From an uncultured bacterium (GTDB lineage Bacteria; Bacillota; Clostridia; Oscillospirales; Oscillospiraceae), in NCBI GenBank assembly GCA_947383145.1, contig CANDCH010000012.1, positions 1 through 57,837 on the forward strand: a stretch of 57,837 nt of DNA. Direction: 5' to 3'. Positions 32,376 to 39,340 of this stretch are shown in pieces. Both the position numbers and the translations under genes were made by a program. The notes below the pieces were generated by a model. That model was not told where the DNA came from and made no database searches. It worked only from the letters and a program-made list of their open reading frames with translations. The first letter of the stretch is position 1, and every line of letters begins with the position of its first letter.

Positions 32376-34073
32376 TTACTGCAGCAGCTGGAGAACCCCC
32401 TGGGGAACCTGATTGGCCTGGGCCAGCATGGCCTGGGCGGACTGAATCAGGATGTTGTTCTTGGTGTAGGCCATCATCTCCTCGGCCACGTCCACATCGC
32501 GGATGGTGGACTCGGCGTCCTGGATGTTCTCGGTCATGACGGACAGGTTGTTGATGGTGTGGTCCAGACGGTTCTGGGTGGCGCCCAGAGTACCGCGGAC
32601 GTCGGACACCTTGTTGATGGCGGCCTTGATCATGTCAACGGCCTTGGCGGCGCTGTCTTGATCAGCGATGCTCATCTTGCTGGCATCAATGCCCAGGGAG
32701 GTGCAGTGCATATCGCCGATGTCCACCTTCAACTGGTTATAGCTGTCGGCGGTGTCGCCAATCTGGAGCTGCAGGCTCTTGCCGGTAGCGGCGCCTACGG
32801 CGGCCCAGCGGACGGCGCTCTCACTGGTGTCCGCGTTCTTCCAAGTGGCGTCGGAGGTCTGGCCGGCGGTGTTATCCTTGCCCTTCAGATCCCAGTCCTT
32901 GGCGTAGTCCACGGCACCTTTCTTCTCGGTCAGGTACACGGTGCCAGTCTGGCCGTCAGCAGTGATATCAAACTTGTCATTGGCCTTGCCCAGCTTACTC
33001 AGGGCGTTGGCGGCCTCCTTCAGCAGGTCGCCGTCGGTGAAAGCGGTCAGGTCGATGACGTTGGGGCCGGTGGCGGTATTACCCTTGCCCACCTGGAAGG
33101 TATAGGTGGTGTTGCCAATGGTGATCTGGTTGCCGTTCTTCACCATGCCCGCAGTCAGGGTGAAGTTGCCCTGAGCCAGGAGGGTATCCTCGCCCTTCTG
33201 CCGCTCCTCAGCGACGTGGACGGCCAGATCCTCGCCCTGGTTGCCCGTACCGCTGGTAAAACCAAGAGCCGCAGTCATTGAGATGGTGAAGTCAGAGGTG
33301 GGATCCTCTTCGCCCTTCAGGGTGACCACGCCGTCCGCATAGGAAACTGTAAACACATGACCAGTGTCTGCAGTAATGGAGCTCACGAAGTCGCCCGCCG
33401 TCAGAACGGAGGCAAGACTGAACTCCGCGCCAGTTGCGGTGCAGGTGATGGAAACGCCTGCCGCAGCCAATACGGACTGACCACCAATGGTCAGGGTTAC
33501 GTCAATATTGGCAGCGTCGGTGCCCTTGACAGTCACTTGGCCCAGATCCAGTGTATACTCGCCCTTCTGGGTTGCCTTGGTGGCCTGAGAACCGTCATTA
33601 GTAGCAGAAACGTTCACAGCCTGAAGATCGCCCAGGGTGCCGGTACCGCTCATGGAACCGTCCAGCAGGTTGATGCCGTTGAAGTTAGAGCTGTCGGCGA
33701 TACGGTCGATCTCGTCCCGCAGCTGGTTGATCTCCTTCTGCATCTGGGCGCGGTCGGTGGTGTTGTCGTAGGTGCCGTTGGCGGACTGGGTGGCCAGCTC
33801 CACCATACGGTTGAGCATATCGTGGACCTCGGTCAGGGCGCCCTCGGCGGTCTGCACCAGGGAGATGCCGTCCTTCGCGTTCTTCTGGGCGGTCTCCAGG
33901 CCGGTGATCTGGGCGCGCATCTTCTCGCTGATGGCCAGACCGGCGGCGTCGTCGCCGGCGCGGTTGATCTTGTAGCCGGAGGAGAGCTTCTCCAGGTTCT
34001 TCTTCATGGCGGAGACGTTGTTGGTGTAGTTGCGGTAGGCCGACATGGCCATGATGTTATGCTGAATCCTCAT
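32376..34073 (-). CDS. hag: Flagellin
   Basis: 565 residues. N-terminal D0/D1 domain MRIQHNIMAMSAYRNYTNN and KKNLEKLSSGYKINRAGDDA; C-terminal D1/D0 with VRGTLGATQNRLDHTINNL, ILIQSAQAMLAQANQ and LQLLQ at the end. The central ~300 residues are variable, rich in Thr, Asp, Gly and Ala, exposed on the filament and the likely site of glycan or other decoration. It is longer than the 304-residue Bacillus Hag. It is exported by the flagellar type III system. Its leader carries two CsrA-type hairpins, and the following genes encode phosphonate and sulfate-type chemistry. Confidence 0.97.
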   Translation of the reverse strand: MRIQHNIMAMSAYRNYTNNVSAMKKNLEKLSSGYKINRAGDDAAGLAISEKMRAQITGLETAQKNAKDGISLVQTAEGALTEVHDMLNRMVELATQSANGTYDNTTDRAQMQKEINQLRDEIDRIADSSNFNGINLLDGSMSGTGTLGDLQAVNVSATNDGSQATKATQKGEYTLDLGQVTVKGTDAANIDVTLTIGGQSVLAAAGVSITCTATGAEFSLASVLTAGDFVSSITADTGHVFTVSYADGVVTLKGEEDPTSDFTISMTAALGFTSGTGNQGEDLAVHVAEERQKGEDTLLAQGNFTLTAGMVKNGNQITIGNTTYTFQVGKGNTATGPNVIDLTAFTDGDLLKEAANALSKLGKANDKFDITADGQTGTVYLTEKKGAVDYAKDWDLKGKDNTAGQTSDATWKNADTSESAVRWAAVGAATGKSLQLQIGDTADSYNQLKVDIGDMHCTSLGIDASKMSIADQDSAAKAVDMIKAAINKVSDVRGTLGATQNRLDHTINNLSVMTENIQDAESTIRDVDVAEEMMAYTKNNILIQSAQAMLAQANQVPQGVLQLLQ

Positions 34074-34075
34074 TT

Positions 34076-34090
34076 TATAGTCCTCCTATA
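34076..34090 (-). promoter_or_regulatory. Flagellin Shine-Dalgarno hairpin (CsrA site 2 candidate)
   Basis: Minus strand TATAGGAGGACTATA: perfect five-bp stem TATAG/CTATA with the Shine-Dalgarno GAGGA in the loop, directly before the flagellin start. Binding of CsrA to this GGA would block the ribosome. Confidence 0.65.
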
Positions 34091-34123
34091 AATAAAATGA
34101 TTGCTGGGGTGATTCGGCGCGCC

Positions 34124-34139
34124 GGGACGTCCGTGTCCC
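34124..34139 (-). promoter_or_regulatory. CsrA-type hexaloop hairpin in the flagellin leader (site 1)
   Basis: Minus strand GGGACACGGACGTCCC: five-bp stem GGGAC/GTCCC and six-base loop ACGGAC, which is the ANGGAN hexaloop preferred by CsrA. The stretch ACACGGACGT matches 8 of 10 positions of the ACARGGAUGU core of the SELEX consensus. It lies about 50 bases before the start codon. Confidence 0.7.
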
Positions 34140-34221
34140 AACGCTGGGTGGTGTACCATCCAAGCCGCCGCCGCGCGCAGCGGCGGTTTTTCTGATACGG
34201 GACTCTATTTCAACCGACTCG

Positions 34222-34569
34222 TCAGCCGTTTGAAACCGAACTGGGAAACATATGCTCCAACTGGCGGCGCAGGGTCTGCACATCGCTGTCCCTGCCGTCC
34301 ATCCGGGCCAGCAGCGTCCGCATGGCGGTGAGCGCTTGGGCCTTGCTACGATCCCAGGGGATCTCCCTTCGGTGCCAGCGGGGCGTGTCAAACACGCAGT
34401 CCGGGCGCTGCCCGCCGGTGCGCTCCAGCACCTCGCCCCGCAGGATGGTGAGTTCCTTTGGCGCGTCGATCAACAGCTTGCAGCGGTCGCCGCTGATGCG
34501 GTCGAGCTGAACCACCACATTGTCACCGACTGTCATATACTCCCCTGGCTTCAGATTCAAGCTGAGCAT
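34222..34569 (-). CDS. csrA: CsrA-like RNA-binding regulator with C-terminal extension
   Basis: 115 residues; start MLSLNLKPGEYMTVGDNVVV at 34569 behind AAAGGAG. The first ~50 residues are CsrA: GD-x-x in the third position of the strand, IDAPKELTILRGEV with Arg44 conserved. Arg6 of the usual N-terminal RNA-contact strand is Leu here. The C-terminal ~65 residues (from RTGGQRPDCVFDTPRW) are an extension not found in ordinary 60-75-residue CsrA. CsrA represses flagellin translation in Firmicutes and is titrated by FliW; no fliW is in the window. The gene lies 148 bases before flagellin and downstream of the TnpB-like gene. Confidence 0.85.
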   Translation of the reverse strand: MLSLNLKPGEYMTVGDNVVVQLDRISGDRCKLLIDAPKELTILRGEVLERTGGQRPDCVFDTPRWHRREIPWDRSKAQALTAMRTLLARMDGRDSDVQTLRRQLEHMFPSSVSNG

Positions 34570-34699
34570 GGCTGCAACTCCTTTGCGGTTTGGCGGTTCG
34601 GTGTTCCATCCTTCCGCCCCGCGCGGCAAGCCCGCGCGTTTTCATCGTCATAATATTTTGGACAGCCCCGAGGGCTTTCAGATGTGCGTACACACCCTC

Positions 34700-34850
34700 T
34701 CGTTTCCCACTCTGCAGCCTGGAAAACGCTGAGTGAAGCAGAACCACGATATTCTGTTTCACTCAATGTTCCCAGCCGGAATCATGGGCTTTCACTGGTG
34801 TCCCAACCAGCATAGCGTGGAATCAATATCTGCTAAGCGGCTTCCCGCTC
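34700..34850 (-). ncRNA. Candidate omega/guide RNA of the TnpB-like protein
   Basis: The 263 bases between the TnpB-like stop (34833) and csrA (34569) have no ORF but strong secondary structure. The main hairpin is 34730-34765: minus strand TGAGTGAAACAGAA, 8-base loop, TTCTGCTTCACTCA (one mismatch). TnpB guide RNAs overlap the 3' end of the gene and end in a short guide beyond the scaffold. If this hairpin closes the scaffold, the guide would start at 34729 and run leftward (GCGTTTTCCAGGCTGC...). Borders are approximate; no small-RNA data are available. Confidence 0.45.
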
Positions 34851-36014
34851 CTGCATACTGAAATATTGGGCAAGCCCCTGTGCCTTGACGTTTTTCGCGG
34901 CGTTGACCTCCCGGTCATGTACCGCGCCGCATTTGGGGCAAACCCAGGTTCCCTTGCGGTGGGGTTTGTCGTTTCGGACGAACCCGCAGGCGGAACAAGT
35001 CCTTGTGGTAAGGGCGGCACGGTCTACTACGATCAGCGCCTTGCCCTGCCGAGCCAGCTTATAGCGCAGGCACTCCCGGAACATTCCAAACCCGCTCTCC
35101 AATGCGTTCCCCGGGAGTATCTTCTTTTTTGATACGTCCCGCAGGTCATCGCCCCTCACGCACACGGCATCCCAGCCGTTGGCTATCCGGCTGGATTCCT
35201 TGTGGATGAAGTCGCGGCGCTGGTTGGCGATGTGCTCGTGGAGCAAACGGTACTTCTGAACGGCTTCTGCGTAGTTTTTGGAACCTGGTTCCATCCGGCT
35301 GAGCCGCTTCTGGAGCTTCGCCAGCCTTTCCTGGGAGGCTTTCAGCCAGTGGGGCGGGTCAGCCAGTTCACCGCTGTCCGCCACGTAGAAGTGGCCCATG
35401 GAATATTTCAGTCCAACGGTGGTATCCGGGGTAGGGGTAACTGCCTCCGGCTCCTTCACGATGTACTCATACAGGATGTAGGCGAAGTATTTGCCTGTTT
35501 TGGTTTTCTCCACTGTGACCCGTTTCAACTTCCAGCCGTTTCGAGGGCGGCGGGAGAACTTGGCCTTGACGGTCCCTGCCTTGGTCATACGAATGCCGTC
35601 CCTGATGATGTAAATGGTGGGGCCGGACTCAAAGACATGGTTACAGGCGGTGAAGGAGTCCTTATCGGTCTTTTTCTTTTTGAACTTTGGCGCGCCGAAG
35701 GTTTTGGGGTCTTTGAAGAACACCCGAAACGCCTGAGAAAGCTTGTTGTGTTCCTGGATCAGCGCCTGGTTATCCACTTCCTTTAAAAAGGGGGCCTCGC
35801 TTTTATACTTGGCCGGGGTGGGGATGAAGTGCTGGTCGGTCTCCAGGTAAAACCGCTGCTGGTCGGCCAGCATATGGTTCCAGATCCAGCGGCAACAGCC
35901 GAAGGTGTTCTCAAACAGCTCCGCCTGAGCCTCGTCAGGGTAGAGCCGAACCTTGAGGGTGGTGTATTGAACCGTTTTGCCGTCCTCAATCTGTTTTCTT
36001 GGCGCTCTCGGCAT
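34833..36014 (-). CDS. TnpB-like protein with dead RuvC site (TldR candidate)
   Basis: 393 residues, full length for an IS605-type TnpB. N-terminal WED/REC-type part with RLYPDEAQAELFENTFGCCR and LSQAFRVFFKDPK, RuvC domain from ~195 and a zinc ribbon (Cys340, 343, 359, 362). The RuvC triad is lost: motif I reads VGLKYSMG where active relatives have GLDYS (Asp to Lys203); motif II reads AVCVRGDDL where AVCVEDL is expected (Glu to Arg287, or Asp289 with a shifted alignment); motif III reads HDREVNAAKN where DRDVNAA is expected (Asp to Glu369). No frameshift or stop. No transposase TnpA is adjacent. An intact frame with an ablated site suggests exaptation as an RNA-guided DNA-binding repressor. 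Confidence 0.88.
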   Translation of the reverse strand: MPRAPRKQIEDGKTVQYTTLKVRLYPDEAQAELFENTFGCCRWIWNHMLADQQRFYLETDQHFIPTPAKYKSEAPFLKEVDNQALIQEHNKLSQAFRVFFKDPKTFGAPKFKKKKTDKDSFTACNHVFESGPTIYIIRDGIRMTKAGTVKAKFSRRPRNGWKLKRVTVEKTKTGKYFAYILYEYIVKEPEAVTPTPDTTVGLKYSMGHFYVADSGELADPPHWLKASQERLAKLQKRLSRMEPGSKNYAEAVQKYRLLHEHIANQRRDFIHKESSRIANGWDAVCVRGDDLRDVSKKKILPGNALESGFGMFRECLRYKLARQGKALIVVDRAALTTRTCSACGFVRNDKPHRKGTWVCPKCGAVHDREVNAAKNVKAQGLAQYFSMQEREAA

Positions 36015-36042
36015 CCCGACCCACCTCCCATTTCCAGTCCGA

Positions 36043-36420
36043 TCATCTTGCGCTCTCTACCCGCACCACCGCATCTCGGAAGGTCGCGTGAGACATCCCA
36101 CAGGCTCCTGCCGCCTGCCGGAGGGTCATCTGTCCGTCCCGCCATGCCTCGCGGCACTCCTCAAAATTGTCCGGCAAAGGCTTGCGCCGTGCGCCGAACC
36201 GAACACCCCGTGCCTTTGCCGCCGCGATCCCCTCCGCCTGTTTCTGGCGGCGGTATTCCCGGCGTTCTTCCTCCGCGACAGAGAGGAACAGCTCCGAAAC
36301 AAAAGCGCCCAGCAATTCTTTGCTGTGGGATGGATCCAGTTTTGAAATCTCGGACAGGACGTCCTGCGCCAACTGGCGAAGATAATCCTGAGGCCCTTCC
36401 GCATTGGGATTTGCTGACAT
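36043..36420 (-). CDS. Resolvase-derived HTH protein without catalytic domain
   Basis: 125 residues from MSANPNAEGPQDYLRQ; the longer frame to 36549 crosses a palindrome and has no support. The last ~80 residues (RQKQAEGIAAAKARGVRFGA, then LPDNFEECREAWRDGQMTLR and AAGACGMSHATFRDAV) match the linker and HTH of the serine resolvase encoded next door at 36603-37226. The catalytic domain is replaced by an unrelated helical ~45 residues. It ends 28 bases before the TnpB-like start, so the two are probably co-transcribed. It likely binds a resolvase-type site; role unknown. Confidence 0.8.
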   Translation of the reverse strand: MSANPNAEGPQDYLRQLAQDVLSEISKLDPSHSKELLGAFVSELFLSVAEEERREYRRQKQAEGIAAAKARGVRFGARRKPLPDNFEECREAWRDGQMTLRQAAGACGMSHATFRDAVVRVESAR

Positions 36421-36454
36421 AAAGTCCCCCTTTTTGTCCGAGAGGACAACAAAT

Positions 36455-36484
36455 AAGTCCGGGGTTGTATACAACCCCGGACTT
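36455..36484. repeat. Perfect 30-bp palindrome upstream of the HTH gene
   Basis: AAGTCCGGGGTTGTA and its exact complement TACAACCCCGGACTT, 34 bases upstream of the HTH gene start. On plus it is followed by AAAAAATTTTTC; on minus by ATTTGTTG. It may be the terminator of the resolvase gene or an operator for the HTH protein or resolvase. CCCCGGAC recurs at 36588. Confidence 0.75.
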
Positions 36485-36602
36485 AAAAAATTTTTCTGGA
36501 AAGTCTTATTTTCAAAGCGGCTATGCCGATATGTAGTACAGAACGCCATGTAATTACTAAAAATTTTCCTGGCCGGAGAAGTATGAAACCCCGGACAGGA
36601 TT

Positions 36603-37226
36603 TTATTTTGCCTCTATGCGCCCTTCCGCCATCTCCGCGCGGAGGACGGCGTCATAAAATGTGGATCTTGGGACGCCGCAGGTTTTCGCTGCCGCCCGCA
36701 ATGACATCTGCTTGTTCCGCCATGCCTGCCGCAGTTCCTCAAAGTTGTCCGGCAATGTCTTGGGAGGCGGGCCGAAATGCACCCCTTTCGCTTTTGCTGC
36801 CGCGATGCCCTCCGCCTGCCGCTGGCGGATATTTTCCCGCTCCGTCTGCGCCACATAGCTGAGCAGCTGGAGGACAATATCGGCGATCAGCGTCCCGGTC
36901 AGGTCGCGCCCCTGCCGGGTGTCCAACAGAGGCATGTCCAGCACCACGATGGCCGCCTTGCGTTCCTTTGTGATGAGGGCCCACTGCTCCAATATCTCAT
37001 CATAATTGCGTCCCAGCCGGTCAATGCTTTTGACCACCAGGATATCCTCCGGCCGCAGCCGTTTTACCATGCGTTGGTAGCGGGGACGGTTGAAATCTTT
37101 CCCGGACAGCTTCTCCATGATGATATTTTCCTCCGCCACCCCAAATTTCCGCATGGCGGCAAGCTGGCGGGCCTCGTTTTGCTCCTGTGTGGACACCCGC
37201 ACGTAACCATAAGTCGTTCCTTCCAT
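36603..37226 (-). CDS. Serine resolvase/invertase (Tn3 resolvase family)
   Basis: 207 residues. Catalytic domain: YGYVRVSTQEQN (nucleophile Ser12), EKLSGKDFNRPRYQRM and VVKSIDRLGRNYDEI with the conserved Arg residues, then the E-helix GTLIADIVLQLLSYVAQTER in parts, and a C-terminal HTH (SLRAAAKTCGVPRSTFYDAV). All catalytic residues expected for the family are present, so it is probably active. Target site unknown; no inverted-repeat-flanked promoter was found nearby. The N-terminus follows GGAGG. Confidence 0.93.
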   Translation of the reverse strand: MEGTTYGYVRVSTQEQNEARQLAAMRKFGVAEENIIMEKLSGKDFNRPRYQRMVKRLRPEDILVVKSIDRLGRNYDEILEQWALITKERKAAIVVLDMPLLDTRQGRDLTGTLIADIVLQLLSYVAQTERENIRQRQAEGIAAAKAKGVHFGPPPKTLPDNFEELRQAWRNKQMSLRAAAKTCGVPRSTFYDAVLRAEMAEGRIEAK

Positions 37227-37334
37227 AGGGCGGCCTCCTTATCTTTAGTTAGCCACTCCATTTTACATGAAATTCCTGCTTTTCCTAAATATCCAAAGCA
37301 GCAGTATGCCGCCGCCCAGCCAGAATAAGCAAAA

Positions 37335-37364
37335 AAGGGGCACCCGTAGCGACGGGAGCCCCTT
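37335..37364 (-). terminator. Intrinsic terminator of the spore protein gene
   Basis: Stem AAGGGGC-x-CCCGT / ACGGG-x-GCCCCTT around a 4-base loop; on the minus strand followed by TTTTTTGC. Confidence 0.85.
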
Positions 37365-37376
37365 GATTTATGAAAA

Positions 37377-37643
37377 TTACAGACAAAGCGACACCTGATA
37401 TCCGGCCAGGAGTTCATGTCCCAGGGCCGTCCGGCTGGCTCGGGCAAAGTTCGTGCTTCTCACGGGACACATGTTCTTGACCATCTGGCCGCCCACGGAG
37501 CCCGCCTGACGGCTGGTCAGGTCGCCGTTGTAGCCCTGCTTCAGGTTGACGCCAACCTCGTTGGCCGCCTCCATCTTGAACTTATCCATGGCCTCACGGG
37601 CGCCGGGGACCACCAGACGGTTGGAATTATTGCTGTTAGACAT
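37377..37643 (-). CDS. Alpha/beta-type small acid-soluble spore protein
   Basis: 88 residues from MSNSNNSNRLVVPGAREAMD behind GAACAAGGATAT (AAGGA). Matches the family core: KFKMEAANEVGVNLKQGYNG, DLTSRQAGSVGGQMVKNM. These proteins coat spore DNA and are cleaved by the GPR protease at germination. After VKNM the usual MIEAYE-type end is replaced by about 30 unrelated residues (CPVRSTNFARASRTALGHEL), so the C-terminus has been rewritten, perhaps by an indel. Its presence shows a sporulating lineage. Confidence 0.92.
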   Translation of the reverse strand: MSNSNNSNRLVVPGAREAMDKFKMEAANEVGVNLKQGYNGDLTSRQAGSVGGQMVKNMCPVRSTNFARASRTALGHELLAGYQVSLCL

Positions 37644-37828
37644 ATCCTTGTTCTCCTTTTTGAATCTGAATCGTTTTGGTTGGATCGGGAATCCGAGCAT
37701 AGTTTGAGCCGCCTCCGTTTTTATATGCGGCGGCGGCGCTGGTAAATTTCGTTTTCACTGGAAAACAGGACGGCTGGCCTGTGCGCGTCTATTTATATGA
37801 TGACCGAACCGGCCGGACCGCGGAAAAA

Positions 37829-37856
37829 GCCCCGGCCTCCCATGGGAAGCCGGGGC
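37829..37856 (-). terminator. Intrinsic terminator of the symporter gene
   Basis: GCCCCGGC / GCCGGGGC with an inner TCCC/GGGA pairing, followed on the minus strand by TTTTT. Confidence 0.8.
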
Positions 37857-37861
37857 CGGAG

Positions 37862-39277
37862 TTACTTCTCCTTCCGCTGCCTCATGCGCGCCTCATAGTC
37901 CTGCAGGGAGGCCAGGGCTTGCCCCGACATGGGAAGGATCACGATGATGTTGAACACCGTCATCAGACCCACGCCCACGTCCCCCAGGTCCCATACGAAG
38001 GTGTACGCCGCCAATCCGCCCACAAACAGCATGACCAGGGCCAGCGCCTTATACAGGGTCTGGGACAGCCAGTTGTCCCCGAAGAGGTAGGCCACGTTGG
38101 ACCGGGCGTAGAACAGGATGCCCACAAAGGTGGAGAAGCTGAACAGCCACAAAATCAGCGCGATGAACACCACCCCGAACTGCCCCAGGTGGTGGGCCAT
38201 GGAGGCCTGGAGCAGGTCCATGAGCTCCAGGCCGGCCACCTTTTCCTCCGGGGTCACCAGGATGATGAAGGCGGTGCAGCTGCAAATCACAATGGTGTCG
38301 ATGAACACGCCCAGGGCCTGGAGCAGGCCGGTTTTGGCGGGGTGGGAGGTGTCGCCCGCGGCGGCGGCGCAGGGGGCGGAGCCGGACCCCGCCTCGTTGG
38401 AGAACAGCCCCCGCTTCACCCCGTTCATGATGACCGCGCCGAAGCCCCCCGCCACCGCCTGACGCAGGCCGAAGGCCTCCTCAAAAATGCGGCGGAAAAC
38501 GTCCGGCAGCACGGCGATGTTCATGCCGGTGAGGATGAGGGTGATGACGAAGTAGCACGCCGCCATGATGGGCACCAGGATGTCCAGCACCCGCACAGTG
38601 GCGTTTTTCCGCAGCACGATGACGGCGGACAGGGCCACCAGGACGATGGTGGTATAGATGGGCTTGATGTGGAAGGCGTTCTGGAAGGCGGAGGACACGG
38701 AATTGCTGATGACCTGGCTGATGCCGCACCAGCAGATCAGGCCGGACAGGGCGAACAGCACCGCCAGCACGGAGTGCCGGCCCAGCTTCCCGCCCCGCTT
38801 CTCCTTGACGAAATTGTGGATGTAGTAGGCGGGGCCGCCCCGCCAGCCGCCGTACAGCGGGTCCCTCTCCTTATGGAGCTGGGCCAGGGTGGCCTCGATA
38901 AAGGCGGTGGACGAGCCGATGAGCGCTGTGATCCACATCCAGAACACCGCGCCCGCGCCCCCGGCCGAGATGGCGGCCACCACGCCGATCAGGTTGCCCA
39001 TGCCCACCCGGGTGGCGGTGGACACGATGAGGGCCTGGACGCCGGAGATGGCGCTGCCCTCCCGGCTGGTCCGCTTCTCCGCCGTCACCCGGAGCATCTC
39101 CGGGAAGAGCCGGATGGGGAGGAACCGGGTCCGGACGGTGAAAAAGACGCCGGTGGGGATGAGCAGCAGCACCAGCAGGGATACGCCCAACGACCCGCCG
39201 CCGGGGAGGGGGATGGCGAACAGGTCCCCCCAGAGGGCGTTGTAGACGGCGGTGATGGCGTTGGCGATGAGCTCCAT
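37862..39277 (-). CDS. Alanine/glycine:cation symporter (AGCS family)
   Basis: 471 residues with about 10-11 hydrophobic segments. AGCS marks: TRVGMGNLIGVVAAISAGGAGA in parts (GMGNLIGVVAAIS, GGAGAVFWMW), SSTAFIEATLAQLHK, the GGPAYYI motif and SNEAGSGSAPCAAAA. It couples uptake of alanine or glycine to Na+ or H+ at the cytoplasmic membrane. The start follows AAGGAGG. It is the only gene of its transcript between two terminator-like structures. Confidence 0.95.
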   Translation of the reverse strand: MELIANAITAVYNALWGDLFAIPLPGGGSLGVSLLVLLLIPTGVFFTVRTRFLPIRLFPEMLRVTAEKRTSREGSAISGVQALIVSTATRVGMGNLIGVVAAISAGGAGAVFWMWITALIGSSTAFIEATLAQLHKERDPLYGGWRGGPAYYIHNFVKEKRGGKLGRHSVLAVLFALSGLICWCGISQVISNSVSSAFQNAFHIKPIYTTIVLVALSAVIVLRKNATVRVLDILVPIMAACYFVITLILTGMNIAVLPDVFRRIFEEAFGLRQAVAGGFGAVIMNGVKRGLFSNEAGSGSAPCAAAAGDTSHPAKTGLLQALGVFIDTIVICSCTAFIILVTPEEKVAGLELMDLLQASMAHHLGQFGVVFIALILWLFSFSTFVGILFYARSNVAYLFGDNWLSQTLYKALALVMLFVGGLAAYTFVWDLGDVGVGLMTVFNIIVILPMSGQALASLQDYEARMRQRKEK

Positions 39278-39340
39278 GGCAGTGCCTCCTTGTTCCGCGG
39301 GGAGGCGCGGGGCTCTGCCGGTCCCGCGCCGCGGTTTTTG

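Noticed and set aside
33357-34091. Long plus-strand frame opposite flagellin
   Set aside because: Mirror of the biased flagellin coding sequence; no ribosome site, Gly/Val/His-rich composition typical of an antisense shadow.
34130-34205. GC-rich hairpin with T-run on the plus strand after csrA (near 34163-34193)
   Set aside because: The T-run lies on the plus strand, where no gene ends; on the minus strand there is no T-tract, so it is unlikely to stop csrA transcription before flagellin.
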